DNA of 64,000 nucleotides from Arcuatula senhousia (Eukaryota; Mollusca; Bivalvia; Mytilida; Mytilidae), in assembly GCA_963971305.1 (NCBI GenBank), contig OZ020307.1:54247702-54311701 (forward strand), given 5' to 3'. This document shows positions 23,101 through 32,834 of this stretch, piece by piece (the stretch's first letter is position 1; every line of letters starts with the position of its first letter). The notes below the pieces were generated by a model that had not been told where the DNA came from, did no database searches, and was given only the letters and a program-made list of their open reading frames with translations. Made by a program: the position numbers and the translations under genes.

Positions 23101-26100
23101 ATGGTATGTTATAAAACCACAACTATTTTGACAGCATTTATTTGATAATGGTAGTGTATCTAAAAAGCAGAGGTACTAATTGCGTATCCGAATGTTAAAA
23201 GTTCGAAATGACAGAGACAAAACCAGTAAATATTATCAAGTATTATCAACAACATCATCAACAAAAACAGACAACATATAAAATACAGAAACACTAGCAC
23301 TACTGAATATCAATTGACAACGTGAACTCTTTTCATAACGAGAGTGAACTCAGCTGCTCCGGAGGAGTGAGCAGTTGTTGCTTGCCATAGCACACCCGTA
23401 GCGTTGACAACAATAAATTCAGTGCGTCAAATATGGTAAAAAAAGACAAAACAGCCCCTATGACATTCCACCATCTGCATGTATCTAAGAGATCGAAATT
23501 CCATATTTTTCTCTAAGCGCATGATGTCTTCCGTAAAATTTCTTGAGTGAAGACTGCACCCGAGGAGCAACATAATCCTATGTAAATAAAGGCAACAACA
23601 AAATTACCGAACTGGGATGATCATTCTCATATATCAAAGTAGAAAAGACAAAAAAAAAGGCAAAGACATACCAGCAAAATTGCAATTTTTGTGTAAGACG
23701 TAACGCTTTGCCCATGAAATCGATTTAAGCGCCGCAAACTCTGGAATAAGCGAGTGAGTAAGTGTTTTACGCCCTTGCAACACTATTTTGGGTATATAAA
23801 GGCTATAAACATAGAATAAACCCAATTAGCTCGAACGGACGAAATGATGCTATTTATGAAGGGAACGTTGACGATTGGAGAGTTGAAGTCAACACGTTTG
23901 TCATAAAGCTTTGTTGAAAGTTTTCCTTGAGAGTTGATTTCAAAATGTAGATCTAGATAAGAAGCAGACTTTCTAGAATCCATAACACCATCAACTAGTA
24001 ATCTTTAATATAATGCCTGTACCAAGTCAGAATAATAACGATCTTCAATTTCTCTGGAATGCATTTGCCATGTTTTGTCTTTTATTCTTTGATGTAAGCA
24101 ACTGATCATCTTTGTTGGGTAGTTTTGTTGTTACCTTTGCTTTGGCTTTATTATTTTTAACCGATTCAAAGAAGTGAAATATAATGAACTATCTTTGACT
24201 GCTAATTTATAGAAAGGGGGTATTATTCGGTAATGCTTGATTTTTCATAGCTCAAATTCGGCATTTAAGCTACACCACCGCAGCATTTAAATAAAAAAAA
24301 GTTCTATGGTTGAATTCAAAAATATTGAGAGAAAATACTCGCAATAGAAACATTCGAAAAACTAAGCAAAATCCAACACAGAGATATCTACCAATTGCAG
24401 TCTGATAACCCGTACAGAACTAAATTTAGTACTAGAATGCAAATGTTTATGCAACAAGCTTACTTAACAGATATCCCCGTCTAATGATAATGATAAAAGG
24501 GGAATAATGTAATCACCATCTTTTTTTTGTTAGAGACCTTCATACCAAGAGGGGACTTTATCAATCTTTAAGGTGTTCTGTAGAAACACAACAAAACAAT
24601 GTAAACCCTCTTTATAACGCTGCTGATTGTGAGTGGTGCAGTAAGTTTGTATTTTTTAGCACGTTTATAAGTATATCATACATGTTGTAATACGTTTAAA
24701 TATATGGCTTCAAAACATCTGTCATATCACTGCATTCATCAAAAGCTATTTTATTTGTATTAATTATTGCGTTAGCATGCAATGAAAAAAGGCGATTTGG
24801 CTTACCAATCATTTTATTAGAAATGCCTGCACCAAGCCAAGACTATCAAGATCTTTAGTTTCTCCGATATGTTTTCTTGGTTTGTGTACAATTCTTTAGA
24901 AATGCCTGTACAACGTCAGGACTATTGTGATCTTTATTATCTCTGTAATGTTTTCCTGGTTTGTCTTTTTCCTTGGAAATTGAAATAGATCATTCCAGTT
25001 CGTAAGACATTTTTGTAAAACGATTTTTAAGGACAATTTTATTATAACTTTCTATCTACTGTAGATGATATTGATAATACAATGTATGATACTAATTTTT
25101 AACATTGTGTTCAGAAAGAAGCGGTACATGCGTTGGAATTCATAGATACAAATACATTCAGTGGATCAACGACTGGTCTTTCGATAAAGTTTGTGGTAAG
25201 TTAAGAGTTTTGTAATTAAACTTATATTGTATTATTATAAAGAGGTAGATCAATGTAGTTAAAATCATTATATGTTATCCTTCTTTATTTGTGTTGTCTA
25301 GATAACCCTAGAAATGACCTTGTATTTGAAAAAAAATTATAAAAGAAGCAAAGAAGTACAAACATTCGGGTGTCGTGAGTCTGACATTAGAACAGACGAA
25401 AGACATACTTTATCCATCGAGCTCTTGTTGAGTCAAACCTTTTCTCCTGTATATGACAATTTTACCACAGGACAGTTCATGACATTTGCTGTCTAAAGAT
25501 ATGACAGTTAAGGTATACGTATAAACTGTCAGTAGTAGCCCGACTGTAGAGATGCACCTATTAGTGAACAAGATATTTTAAAACTATTATTTTGTAAAAA
25601 TGTATGTTAAAATTTGCATTCCAATTATGTATATTTGATTCCTAGAAAAAATGTATGTTCTTGTCTGTGTTTTAGAGTACTTCCAAATTCACACAACAAT
25701 GTGTGTTTTAGTAAGAAAAAGGAAAAATGAAAATGTCGAATTTATTGAGGAACCATGCACTAATTTTCATCCAGCTGCGTGTGAGAGTCTTTACCGAGAA
25801 AATCAGCCTTATTGCTCTGGTAATTCTTTGTTGGTTTCTTTCATGCATAAATGTACATTACAGCGTGTTAATACCTATAGATCTGGTAATGTAATTCAAC
25901 CATGAGTTTTAAATTTTCAGTCTTCAAAGATACTTGAGAGTCTTTTCTTTTATTTTCAGTTACATGTACATGTATATTTCAAGTTTTTCCCTGTATAAAA
26001 AATCAAGGACACAAAATATTTGAATGGAAATTATGTTGCAATATGTAACTTTCTTCTTTTTTGCTTTGTATTTTAGATCTTGTTAAGAACATCATCAGAT

Positions 26101-29100
26101 TTATATAAAAATTATTATACTTTATCAATCTTGAATCATGTCAAAATATAAAATCCAATGAACACATGGTACACATGTACCAGAAGAGGTATGACATATA
26201 TAAATTTGGATACTTTGTTTGACAGTACAATGTATTTTATATCGAAATGACATTGAATGAAGCAAAGGTTTACTTATAATTTGCTTACATGTTTTAAAGG
26301 CGAAAGATAAAAAAAGCCCAGATAATATCATTATACATAAAAGACGGGAAAAAAATGCGAAAAGCACAAATACAAAAAAAAAATAAATCCAACATAAAAA
26401 AAAACAATTTACCTGCAATCGACAACGCGAACTCAAGTTGCTTTGGAAAGGTAAGCAGATCCTGCTTGTCATAACGCACCGGCTTCTAACTACCCTACTG
26501 TGCTGAATTTCATTCCTATTGTAGTGCTGTCCAAACCCATTGGCTCTCTTAACTAACCTATGTTGCTGAACTGCATTCATGGTGTATCATGATATGCATG
26601 TATGTTACACACCCTGTTGTAAATTGTCAGTTCTAACATTGTTCACAATACTTATGATTGTAAAATTGTATGTTTTAATAATATAAATAGCGTTCCATAT
26701 TCCGAGAACGACGACTGCAAAAACAACGGCCACCTTATCAAAAGCAAATTACCAATTAGCCAGATCAAAGATGACTATTTTATTAGCCTTCCTGACAACT
26801 GTTAAACCAAAGACAAAAGGAATGTCCTTACAAATTAGAAAATCACAATCTTCAACACCTTTATGGTCGATACAAACTAGAGAACCAAACGGAGTGACAG
26901 AAAATCGAGAAAGCAAGATCGTTACTTACATCGTTAAAGAAACTTCAACCAAAGTGGTCAAAAGTCAAACGATTTCATCAAGCTTACTGATAACTAATAT
27001 ACAAGACAATGAGTCGAATGCCAACACTTCCCTTAAGTCAAAAGTAAAGTCCTTAACAATAAGAAAATCCCAAACGACAACAGCTTTATGGTCGATACAA
27101 TCTATGGGACCAATCAAAGATACAGAAACTCGAAACAAAATGATCGACACTTAAACTTTTAAAGAAACTTCAACCAATGTGCCCGAGAGTCAAACGATTT
27201 TACCAACCTTACTGACAACTAATGAACCAGGCAATCAATCAAATATCAATACATCCGAAACGACAAAAGAAACGTCCTCATTAGCATTTAGGGAATCAAA
27301 ATCGACAACACATTTATGGTCAATACCAACTACAGAACGGGTCGGAGTTTAAGAAACTCGAGACAGCAAGAATGTTGCTGCTTTTGTAAATGAAACGTCA
27401 ACAATTGTTCCCGAAAGTAAAACGATTATATCAACCTTGCCGACAACAAATGTACCAAACCATCAGTCAAATGTCAATCCAAAGACCAAAAGTGCGTCAT
27501 CGACAATGAAAAAATCAAAAGCGACAACATCTTTTGAATCTCTGGACAGCAAAATTGCTCGTGTGACTGTGAACGAAACTTCAAGCAATGTGACTAGTAG
27601 TCAAAGGTCAACCAATGTGCCCGAAAGTAAATCATTACCGATGCCCGAAATTCAATCATCAACCACTTTGCTCGAAGGTCAAACATCAACCACTGTGTCC
27701 GAAAGTCAAACATCAACCACTGTGTCCGTAAGTCAACCAACAACCACTGTGGCCGAAAGTCAAACATCAACCACTGTGTCCGAAAGTCAAACATCAACCA
27801 CTGTGTCCGAAAGTCAAACATCAACCACTGTGTCCGAAAGTCAAACATTAACCACTGTGTCCGAATGTAAACCAACATACACTGTGGCTGAAAGTCAAAC
27901 GACTCAAATAACAGAAGAGGGGAATAACAAGGGCGATTCAAATTGGTCAATGTTCAGTTTAGGTAAAGTATTTCTCATTGCATTTATGGTGTATTGATTT
28001 GAAGTAAAACCATGCACATGTTTCAAACAACAGCATCACTTTGTCAAATTTACGATTGTATTTAAACGCTTTCGTTCTAAGAAATATAAGTGTATCCATG
28101 TTGCAATCAAATTTGGTAAATCAAAAAGAAACAAAGACAATATCGGAAGAAATTAAATCATCAAAACAAACCACAAAACATACAAAAAACACATATAGAT
28201 AAACGACAAATCAACGTGAACTAAAGGGATTAAAACCCAGGCTCATCGGCAGGGTAAGTATTTCAAGCTTGGTATAGTATACATGTCACACTGACAACGA
28301 TCAATTAATTATGCGCTTAAAACAGTTAAGGACAGCAATTATACCAAACCTACAAAATAAACCAACATCTGTGCTCATCATGGAGACAGACATCTTGTTT
28401 AGAGACATGAAGTCTTCCGTGAATATTCGTACTAAAATAAAAACACATATGGACCATCACAATTCTAGATTAGTAAGATGCTTGTCGGACATGTTGCTCA
28501 AGTAAGCCAGCTTTAAACTAACGAAACATTTGTTATACATAAACACCATAAGCTTAGTAGCACGGGATATAGATACACGAAAAGGTAAAGGTAACAATAA
28601 AAAAGTCATCAAATTTGTCAAAGAGCTAAGTACAAAACCTTCCTTGTGTGTCGATTTCGAAATAAAAATTTAACTCTCGAGCTTACTTTCCACCTGTATA
28701 TATTAAGATGTATATAATCACCGAATCGAGCAAAGGATTTGCTATAGTTTTTTTTTGTTTCTAATTAGTGCATGCATAACAAAATTCTACTCAATTTTCA
28801 AATAAGAAACATATATTTCAAAAAAAATATCGTACAATATCAGCCATGATGAAATTTGTTACAATCTTAATTCTTGTTTTTTTATAGTTTTGTATATGTT
28901 ATTAGCAGTTTGTGTTATTCTTGGAATTATTATGATTGTTGGGTCGGTGCATTTTATTAGACGGTAAGTGAGACTTCAACACTTACATATTAGCCGGATT
29001 AAATAAAGGTCAAGTGCTTATTATCTGCCTTTTAATGTAGCAAAAACTGCATATTAATAGACAAGAATAGACTGTGTCAGCGTACGGAAGTACATAAATT

Positions 29101-30736
29101 AACTTTTGATAAAGATATGCATTGTTTCTCATCTACTCATTTTATTGTCAATTCTAAGTTTGGTGGGGAATTATTGTTTAATCATTTTTTTTTCGTGGGA
29201 ACCCATATTTGTGTTTAAAAAAAAAAATGATTCCTGATTTTCATGTCTTCATTATACAGATCAGTGTTAAGGATGCTCGCTGGTCTTGTTTTGGTATTTC
29301 TGTCATTTTTTCGGAATCCTCTGGATTTTACCATCAAAAAAGGGTTAAAATTTTTGTCCACGAACCCCCTATTTTCTTGTTATTAATGTCTTTAATATGT
29401 CATAATTATAGAGGTTATAGACAAAGTTTTATCAAATCCAGCTAAATAGTGCTAATGCTTAACCTATGAAAAAGTCAGAGAAAACCTTTTCCCGCCAAAA
29501 CGTTAACGTCTATTATCTTGAAAACGAGGTCACGAACCTATCAATTTTTTTTTGCTTATTTTATATCTTTTACTATTAATTTTTCATTTAAGGCATCAAA
29601 TTTGAAACCTATTTATTTTCAATAATAGTAGCGAACATCCTTAAAGTTTCTTTTTGGTGTAAAGAAGTAGGATTTATTCTCTTTATATGACCTTAAATGT
29701 ACGTTAAGAAGAACTACAGAAAATTAGTAAAAAACAATTTAAATGACAAAGTGCAGATTTTATGTTAAAGTTACTTATACAAATCAAAGCAGATGCACAT
29801 GTAGTAATGTGTCATATCGTATAACGTTTGGTTAAGAGATTTTGTCATGGTTTAGTCAAGGGCGTCATGGTTTGTACAAGCGATATTTGCATAATGTCTG
29901 CAAAAATGAAATCATAATGTTTCCGGACACAAAGGGCGTTTTCGCGTTTGTCAGAAAAGCAAAGACAGAACCAGTAAACACCAACAAGGACAGGACGAAA
30001 AAACAGATAACTTGAATATACGAAAACATATAAACTACTATCTATCAATGAAAAATGTGAACACTAGTCGTAACGAATGTGAATATTGATGCTGCGGAAG
30101 ATTAAGCAATTTCTGCTTTCTATAGAATACCCCACTGCTTAACTTAAATAAAGATATATATTATACCTGTGTACATGTATCGCTTTTATCCAAACATGTA
30201 ATCTGTAATCATCCGATTAAAAAGTGGAATTGCATTTACATTTGATGTTGTTATGCTTAAACACGGTAATCTTTTAAAAACGTCTGATTTATTTCCCTTT
30301 GAACGAAGAATTTCAATATGAAATGTTTATGTGGTGCTTTTTATGTTTCAGTTTTATCGTTTACCGACGGTTCTATCAAGACAGTCGCTACACAACGACT
30401 CTTCGACCACAAGTTCAGGTTTACAGTGAGCTAGATCATATTTATGAAGATGTTTCCGAGTTAGACCCTTATGTTTTGTTACGTGAAGAAAACAATGAGG
30501 ATTACGAAGTTCCTCAATTTCAAAGACAGCAACAAAGTCAATCAAACGACATAAAAACAGATGAGGCTGGTTATTCTAAATCCCACAGTTGTAAGAACAG
30601 TATGCAAATTTTAAAACAGGTGTTATCTGGAGAGAAAACATCAGATATTCAAACGAGAATCAATCAGAAAAGACAAGCTGCAGAGTACGGTATTTCAAGT
30701 ATCGAAATGCATTCTTTTCCCGCTTCCAATCAGTAA
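16991..30736 (+). CDS. Receptor A: CTLD/WSC-like, mucin-stalk, single-pass membrane protein (gene span)
   Basis: Nine exons on the plus strand join with consistent phases: 16991-17158, 19908-20029, 22974-23103, 24536-24640, 25115-25195, 25676-25819, 26691-27962, 28888-28963, 30352-30736. The product reads as a lectin-like and WSC-like ectodomain, a Cys/Trp-rich segment, a long Ser/Thr-rich stalk, one transmembrane helix and a roughly 127-residue cytoplasmic tail with several tyrosine motifs. The likely role is surface binding of glycans or ligands with tyrosine-dependent signalling, inferred from architecture. The signal-peptide exon is not found and lies further 5'. Two in-frame stops in the stalk exon (27152-27154, 27350-27352) mean that the joined frame, about 826 codons, is not fully open. 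It is a pseudogene, a damaged allele, or has unrecognised splicing. Confidence 0.7.
17276..18536. mobile_element. GCTCACCTG-family element, copy 1 (in receptor A intron)
   Basis: Starts AGCTCACCTGACCCGAAG with CATCACTTGGCGTCCGTCGTC and ends CAGGTGAGCGATTCAGGCTC followed by GGGAGCCTCTTGTTT. The copy at 31481-32834 has the same ends. The ends are mutually inverted (GCTCACCTG and CAGGTGAGC), and an extra hairpin GGCTCCTGGGAGCC sits at the right end. The inside consists of two or three long diverged repeats (TTAACTCCTCTGACAC, GGCCGCCGTGGCT, TTTTTGCAAATAACTC). No ORF. Confidence 0.7.
18850..19110. repeat. SINE-like dispersed repeat
   Basis: GGTTTCTTCTGGGTACTCCA followed by GTTTCCTCAACCATAAAAAC is a phrase of a molluscan short interspersed family. 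The block continues with GTGGTGAGTAACACG and ends in a CTACCCACCTCTCCCCTTTT stretch that also recurs near 61750. Confidence 0.5.
19174..19290 (+). repeat. Diverged relative of the ribozyme-unit body, without ribozyme
   Basis: GCTAGCCC, CCCCGAG, TCCGGCATTAACACTTTTGTG and ATCCGTTTAGTTTCAAAAT follow the same order as the unit body at about 150-265 (GTTAGCCCGCTCCGGCACCA and so on). The ribozyme core is not present on either side. Confidence 0.55.
19291..19860. repeat. Composite dispersed repeats in receptor A intron
   Basis: Contains two copies of AAAGGGGAGAGGTGGGTA (about 19306 and 19518), a GAGTGAGTGTGTGAGTTGGTGTTTTACGCCC segment and a TTGGCAGTCCACAAAGGGGTG to GTTGCCGCTTACGACAAGCTAGGC block that has a diverged copy at 22425-22600. 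Small ORFs on both strands are incidental. Confidence 0.6.
19908..20029 (+). CDS. Receptor A exon: WSC-like domain, first half
   Basis: Acceptor TGCTTTCAG, donor GTAAGA. With the preceding phase-1 base it reads GCYKLTLNSYTKF, then DTDEARVLCSNWCSTEEIFTF. This is the GCY start and the C-x-x-x-C then F helix pattern of WSC domains (small Cys-rich carbohydrate-binding modules). It ends in phase 0. Confidence 0.75.
20040..21426. other. Receptor A intron, no gene seen
   Basis: AT-rich intron. 20890-21150 contains a phrase repeated twice (AAACTGTTGCTTGCTTA and AAGCTGTTGCTTGCTTACA, each followed by AAAGTCTCCAT). Similar CTTTTCTCTATCTGC phrases occur, inverted, at 42-47 kb. Confidence 0.4.
21427..21585 (+). 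repeat. Solitary LTR-like copy of the ribozyme element
   Basis: 159 bases identical or nearly so to the array segment that runs from GGTATTTTTGGTTATAC through the ribozyme to TTTGTATTT. It matches array positions 336-494. It ends exactly where the array's last unit ends (1209), which marks that point as a true element end. The other 199 bases of the unit (the body) are absent. This resembles a solo LTR compared with a full retrozyme of two ribozyme-bearing terminal repeats around a short centre. Confidence 0.8.
21500..21543 (+). ncRNA. Hammerhead ribozyme in the solitary copy
   Basis: Stems I, II and III, CTGATGA (21506-21512), GAAA (21526-21529) and the GTC cleavage triplet (21535-21537) are all intact, so cleavage after 21537 is predicted. 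It lies in a receptor A intron on the same strand, so it could in principle cut the pre-mRNA. Confidence 0.85.
22296..22342 (-). pseudogene. Decayed hammerhead ribozyme
   Basis: The minus strand keeps stem II (GTCT, TGAAT loop, AGAC), GAAA, stem III and the GTC triplet, but the CTGATGA core reads CTAAAAT and stem I has changed. Predicted inactive. Flanking similarity to the unit is weak. Confidence 0.7.
22425..22600 (+). repeat. Diverged copy of the 19540-19760 repeat
   Basis: GGTTCACAAAGGATGTGCAC, GAAGCGTGGCAC, GTTGGCTCACTAT and CAGTGATCAGATTTTCC follow the order of the 19-kb copy. Confidence 0.55.
22974..23103 (+). CDS. Receptor A exon: WSC-like domain, second half
   Basis: The phase-0 join requires the acceptor TTTGAAAAG just before 22974; the donor is GTATGT. 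It encodes AGWCVCFDSYY, then EGYCDTNCICDNRNFYIGY: the G-x-C-x-C, C-x-x-x-C-x-C pattern that completes the WSC fold. The usual CGG near the domain end is replaced by IGY, so the domain is divergent. Confidence 0.72.
23200..24000 (-). mobile_element. 3' end of the retroelement, copy 2, with nested insertions
   Basis: The coding end on the minus strand (23783-23983) is followed by the family's 3' tail. A minus-strand AAGTCAGG-family repeat interrupts it at about 23587-23690, and a GAGTGAGTAAGTGTTTTACGCCC block at about 23750-23812. The insertions show that the retroelement copy is older than both. Confidence 0.55.
23783..23983 (-). pseudogene. Retroelement coding remnant, YLDLHFEI...KLSTKLYDKR segment
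   Basis: Reads SASYLDLHFEINSQGKLSTK, then LYDKRVDFNSPIVNVPFINS. Equivalent scraps occur on the minus strand near 28640 and 59580 and on the plus strand at 31110-31185 (KLYDKCDKFNFTIINF). In this family the segment lies upstream of the KFYGR tail seen at 13600. Confidence 0.55.
24012..24200 (+). repeat. Dispersed repeat, CAAGTCAGRA family
   Basis: ATGCCTGTACCAAGTCAGAA, GATCTTCAATTTCTCTGGAA and TAGTTTTGTTGTTACCTTTG match the 6376 copy. Confidence 0.6.
24536..24640 (+). CDS. Receptor A exon: Cys/Trp-rich region, part 1
   Basis: The preceding phase-1 base makes the acceptor TTGTTAGAG (exon starting ACCTTC) the one that keeps the frame; the more obvious acceptor two bases upstream runs into a stop. 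It encodes LYQSLRCSVETQQNNVNPLY, then NAADCEWC. Donor GTAAGT, phase 1. No family recognised; length and cysteines fit an extracellular module. Confidence 0.7.
24820..25020 (+). repeat. Two adjacent copies of the CAAGTCAGGAC repeat
   Basis: One short copy begins AATGCCTGCACCAAGCCAAG near 24822, and a second begins AATGCCTGTACAACGTCAGG near 24900. Both continue with GATCTTTAKTWTCTC and GTTTTCYTGGTTTGT. Confidence 0.6.
25115..25195 (+). CDS. Receptor A exon: Cys/Trp-rich region, part 2
   Basis: Acceptor TGTTCAG, donor GTAAGT, phase 1 at both ends. It encodes RSGTCVGIHRYKYIQWINDW, then SFDKVC. The W-x-x-DW motif and closing cysteine suggest continuation of one compact domain with the flanking exons. 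Confidence 0.72.
25676..25819 (+). CDS. Receptor A exon: Cys-rich region, part 3
   Basis: Acceptor GTGTTTTAG, donor GTAATTC, phase 1 at both ends. It encodes EYFQIHTTMCVLVRKRKNEN, then a segment ending EEPCTNFHPAACESLYRENQ and PYCS. Four cysteines. This is the last exon before the stalk. Conserved phase-1 borders are typical of shuffled extracellular modules. Confidence 0.72.
26400..26580 (-). repeat. Retroelement 3' tail fragment
   Basis: Contains CGACAACGCGAACTCAAGTTGC and GTAAGCAGATCCTGCTTGTC, as in the tails at 13540, 23320 and 47670. The 151-codon minus-strand ORF here is incidental. Confidence 0.5.
26691..27962 (+). CDS. Receptor A exon: mucin-like Ser/Thr-rich stalk, with two in-frame stops
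   Basis: Starts CG in phase 1 and ends G, phase 1 (donor GTAAAG). The frame encodes four decaying units of about 76 residues, each with a TLWSI or similar core, then VTETR-like, then VKETST and SQTI, rich in Ser/Thr for O-glycosylation. A tract of nine-residue ESQTSTTVS repeats follows. Stops lie at 27152-27154 (where the first unit has TAC) and 27350-27352, each inside a unit that is otherwise conserved in frame. The frame stays coding-like beyond both, so the stops look recent. Confidence 0.72.
27600..27895 (+). repeat. 27-bp coding minisatellite within the stalk
   Basis: Units of CAAACATCAACCACTGTGTC plus CGAAAGT repeat about nine times, some nearly identical, encoding ESQTSTTVS. Such arrays change length easily, so alleles probably differ in stalk length. 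Confidence 0.8.
28190..28690 (-). repeat. Retroelement 3' pieces, copy in receptor A stalk-TM intron
   Basis: Contains the tail phrases CCAACATCTGTGCTCATCAT and ATGAAGTCTTCCGTGAAT and, near 28620-28670, a minus-strand scrap of the LDLHFEI segment. A related piece sits in the same intron of receptor B (59195-59640). Confidence 0.5.
28888..28963 (+). CDS. Receptor A exon: transmembrane helix
   Basis: 76 bases, acceptor TTTTTTTATAG, donor GTAAGTG. It encodes VLYMLLAVCVILGIIMIVGS, then VHFIR: one hydrophobic helix of about 21 residues followed by a basic stop-transfer signal. Same length and phases as the receptor B exon at 59875-59950. Confidence 0.85.
29271..29640. mobile_element. TTAA-flanked MITE in receptor A intron
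   Basis: 370 bases bounded by TTAA at 29267-29270 and 29641-29644, with inverted ends GGATGCTCGCT and AGCGAACATCC. A TTAA target duplication points to piggyBac or Kolobok. The same element occupies the same intron of receptor B (60273-60662), so it predates the duplication. Confidence 0.75.
29930..30130 (-). repeat. Retroelement 3' tail fragment
   Basis: AAACACCAACAAGGACAGGACG and the following phrases match the tail at 47560. No coding part remains. Confidence 0.5.
30352..30736 (+). CDS. Receptor A exon: cytoplasmic tail with tyrosine motifs
   Basis: Acceptor TTATGTTTCAG; the exon ends at TAA 30734-30736, overlapped by AATAAA at 30735-30740. After the helix comes RFIVYRRFYQDSRY, then VYSELDHIYEDV, SELDPYVLL and NEDYEVP, later GYSKS. 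YSEL and YVLL are twelve residues apart, which fits the loose ITAM pattern YxxL-x(6-12)-YxxL; YEDV and YEVP are SH2-type sites. The rest is polar and Gln-rich. The tail is paralogous to receptor B at 60944. Signalling is inferred from motifs only. Confidence 0.8.
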
Positions 30737-30740
30737 TAAA

Positions 30741-31480
30741 AGCATAATGTAATCAATCTAGACATATGATTTTCGTGTTTTCTGAACAAAATCTTTATTT
30801 TTTAATGTCAAAATATCTTTGTGTACAGTAAAGAAAATCAAGTTTAATGTTTGCTGAACAAAATCTTTATTTTTACATGTCATAATATTTTACTATATGA
30901 TTTTTATGCACTAATTAGTATTAAAAAATTGGCTTAATGATAAATTAATATTACAACTTGGAATTCTTAAATACGTCAATTTATCCATAGAATATATTAT
31001 TTAAACAAAAGCAAAATTGTTTGTTGCGTTTTAGAGATTGCAACCTCAATGGTAAAGTAAGCAACAAAATTATCAAACTGGGATAAGGATGATCAATAAA
31101 ATTGTCAAAGAAATAAACTCTCAAGGAGAACTTTCAACAAGCTCTATGACAAATGTGATAAATTCAACTTTACAATCATAAACTTTTCTTTATGGTGTAC
31201 AATGTAGCAACAAATGGTGTCATCCTGGTTTGCCCACTTTGAATTAGGGGCATATACAAACATAAGGTGTTTTGTTGTTTTACCAATTATAGTTTATTTC
31301 TTGAAATTATAGTCTGATTTTTCACCTGTATTTGATACCTTTATGCAATAAAAAAGTGGCATAAAACATAGAAATATAATGAATATGAAAAATAAAATTG
31401 AGATTTTAAAATGAAGTAAAAGGAAGATTTTTTTTATAATTGGAGACAAAATGGTAATGCTTGAAGAATATACCATTTTT
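30741..31480. other. Downstream of receptor A; retroelement scrap at 31090-31230
   Basis: Two similar blocks (CTGAACAAAATCTTTATTTTT at about 30783 and 30853) follow the gene. At 31105-31185 the plus strand keeps a KLYDKCDKFNFTIINF scrap of the retroelement. Otherwise AT-rich. Confidence 0.5.
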
Positions 31481-32834
31481 AGCTCACCTGGACCGAAGGT
31501 CCATGTGAGCTATTGCCATCACTTGGCGTCCGTCGTCGTCCGTCGTCCGTCGTCGTTAACATTTTTCAAACGTTAACTCCTCTAACACCATAAGTCCAAT
31601 GGCTTTTAAATTTGGCACAGTTGTTAATTAGCATAGGTAGTATAAAACTAGCGTGGGGATTTTTGATTCGTTGAAAAACATGGCCGCCATGGCTAAAAAT
31701 AGAACATAGGGGTAAATTGCAGTTTTTTGCAAATAACTCAAAAACGGTAACAGATATCAAAATTCTGGCAAGGGTAAAAGTGATCAGCACCTCAAGATCT
31801 ACCTGCCCAGAAATTTTCAAGAAGATCCAACAACCGATGTAGGAGTTATTGCCCTTTTTCTGGATTTTTTCAAAATTTTGCACTTATTTAGCCCTATATC
31901 TTGAGAACTATACAAGATATTTTAAAAATTCAAATTGCATATGATTAAGCACATCAAGATCTACATTTCATGTAATTAGGTCAAAGCTGTAGAACCATTT
32001 CTTTTAGGAGTTATGGCCCTTAAAGCGTCAAAATTTACCATTTTTCATTACTTTTACCCTGAATTTCAAAGATTAACTTGTCTGACACCATACATCCAAC
32101 TTCAACCAAACTTGGCACAGTTGTTTAATAGCATTAATGCTACAATTCTATCGTTCGGATTTTTGATTCGTCAAAAAATATGGCCTCCATGGCTTAAGAT
32201 AGAACATAGGGGTCAAATTACAGTTTTTTGCAAATAACTAAAAAACGGTAACAGATATCAAAATTCTGATGGGATTCAAAAGCGATTAGCATCTCAAGAT
32301 CTACCTGCTCTGAAATTTTCAGGAAGATCCAACAAACAACATAGGAGTTATTGCCCTTTTTCTGGATTTTTTCAAAATTTTGCACTTATTTAGCCCTATA
32401 TCTTGAAAACTATACAAGATATTTCAAAAATTCAAATTGCATATGATTAAGCACATCAAGATCTACAATTCATGTAATTAGGTCAAAAACATGGCCACCA
32501 TGGCTAAAAATAGAACATAGGGGCAAATTTCATTTTTTTGCTAATAACTCAAAACTGGTTTCAGATATCAAAATTGTGCAAGAATCAAAAGTGATCAGCA
32601 TAATAAGATCTACCTGTCCTGAAATTTCGGAAAAGATCTGACTGCTGATGTGGGAGTTATTGTTCTTTTTCCTAACTTTTGCCAACTTTGCTCTTATTAT
32701 GCCCAATGTCTTGAAAACTAACCAAGATATTTCATAAATTTAAATCGCATATGGTTAAGCACAATAATATCTACAAATATATGTATCTGTGTAGTTCAGG
32801 TGAGCGATTCAGGCTCTTGGGAGCCTCTTGTTTT
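31481..32834. mobile_element. GCTCACCTG-family element, copy 2
   Basis: 1,354 bases with the same ends as 17276-18536. The left end is a hairpin (AGCTCACCTGGACC, GAAG, GGTCCATGTGAGCT) followed by GTCCGTCGTC repeats; the right end is CAGGTGAGCGATTCAGGCTC and a GGCTCTTGGGAGCC hairpin. Three long internal repeats of about 470 bp are visible from the recurring AACATAGGGG, TTTTTTGC and TATACAAGATATTT. No credible ORF. Confidence 0.7.

Noticed and set aside
27594..27950. 118-codon minus-strand ORF with repeated TQWLMFDFR
   Set aside because: Antisense shadow of the 27-bp stalk minisatellite.
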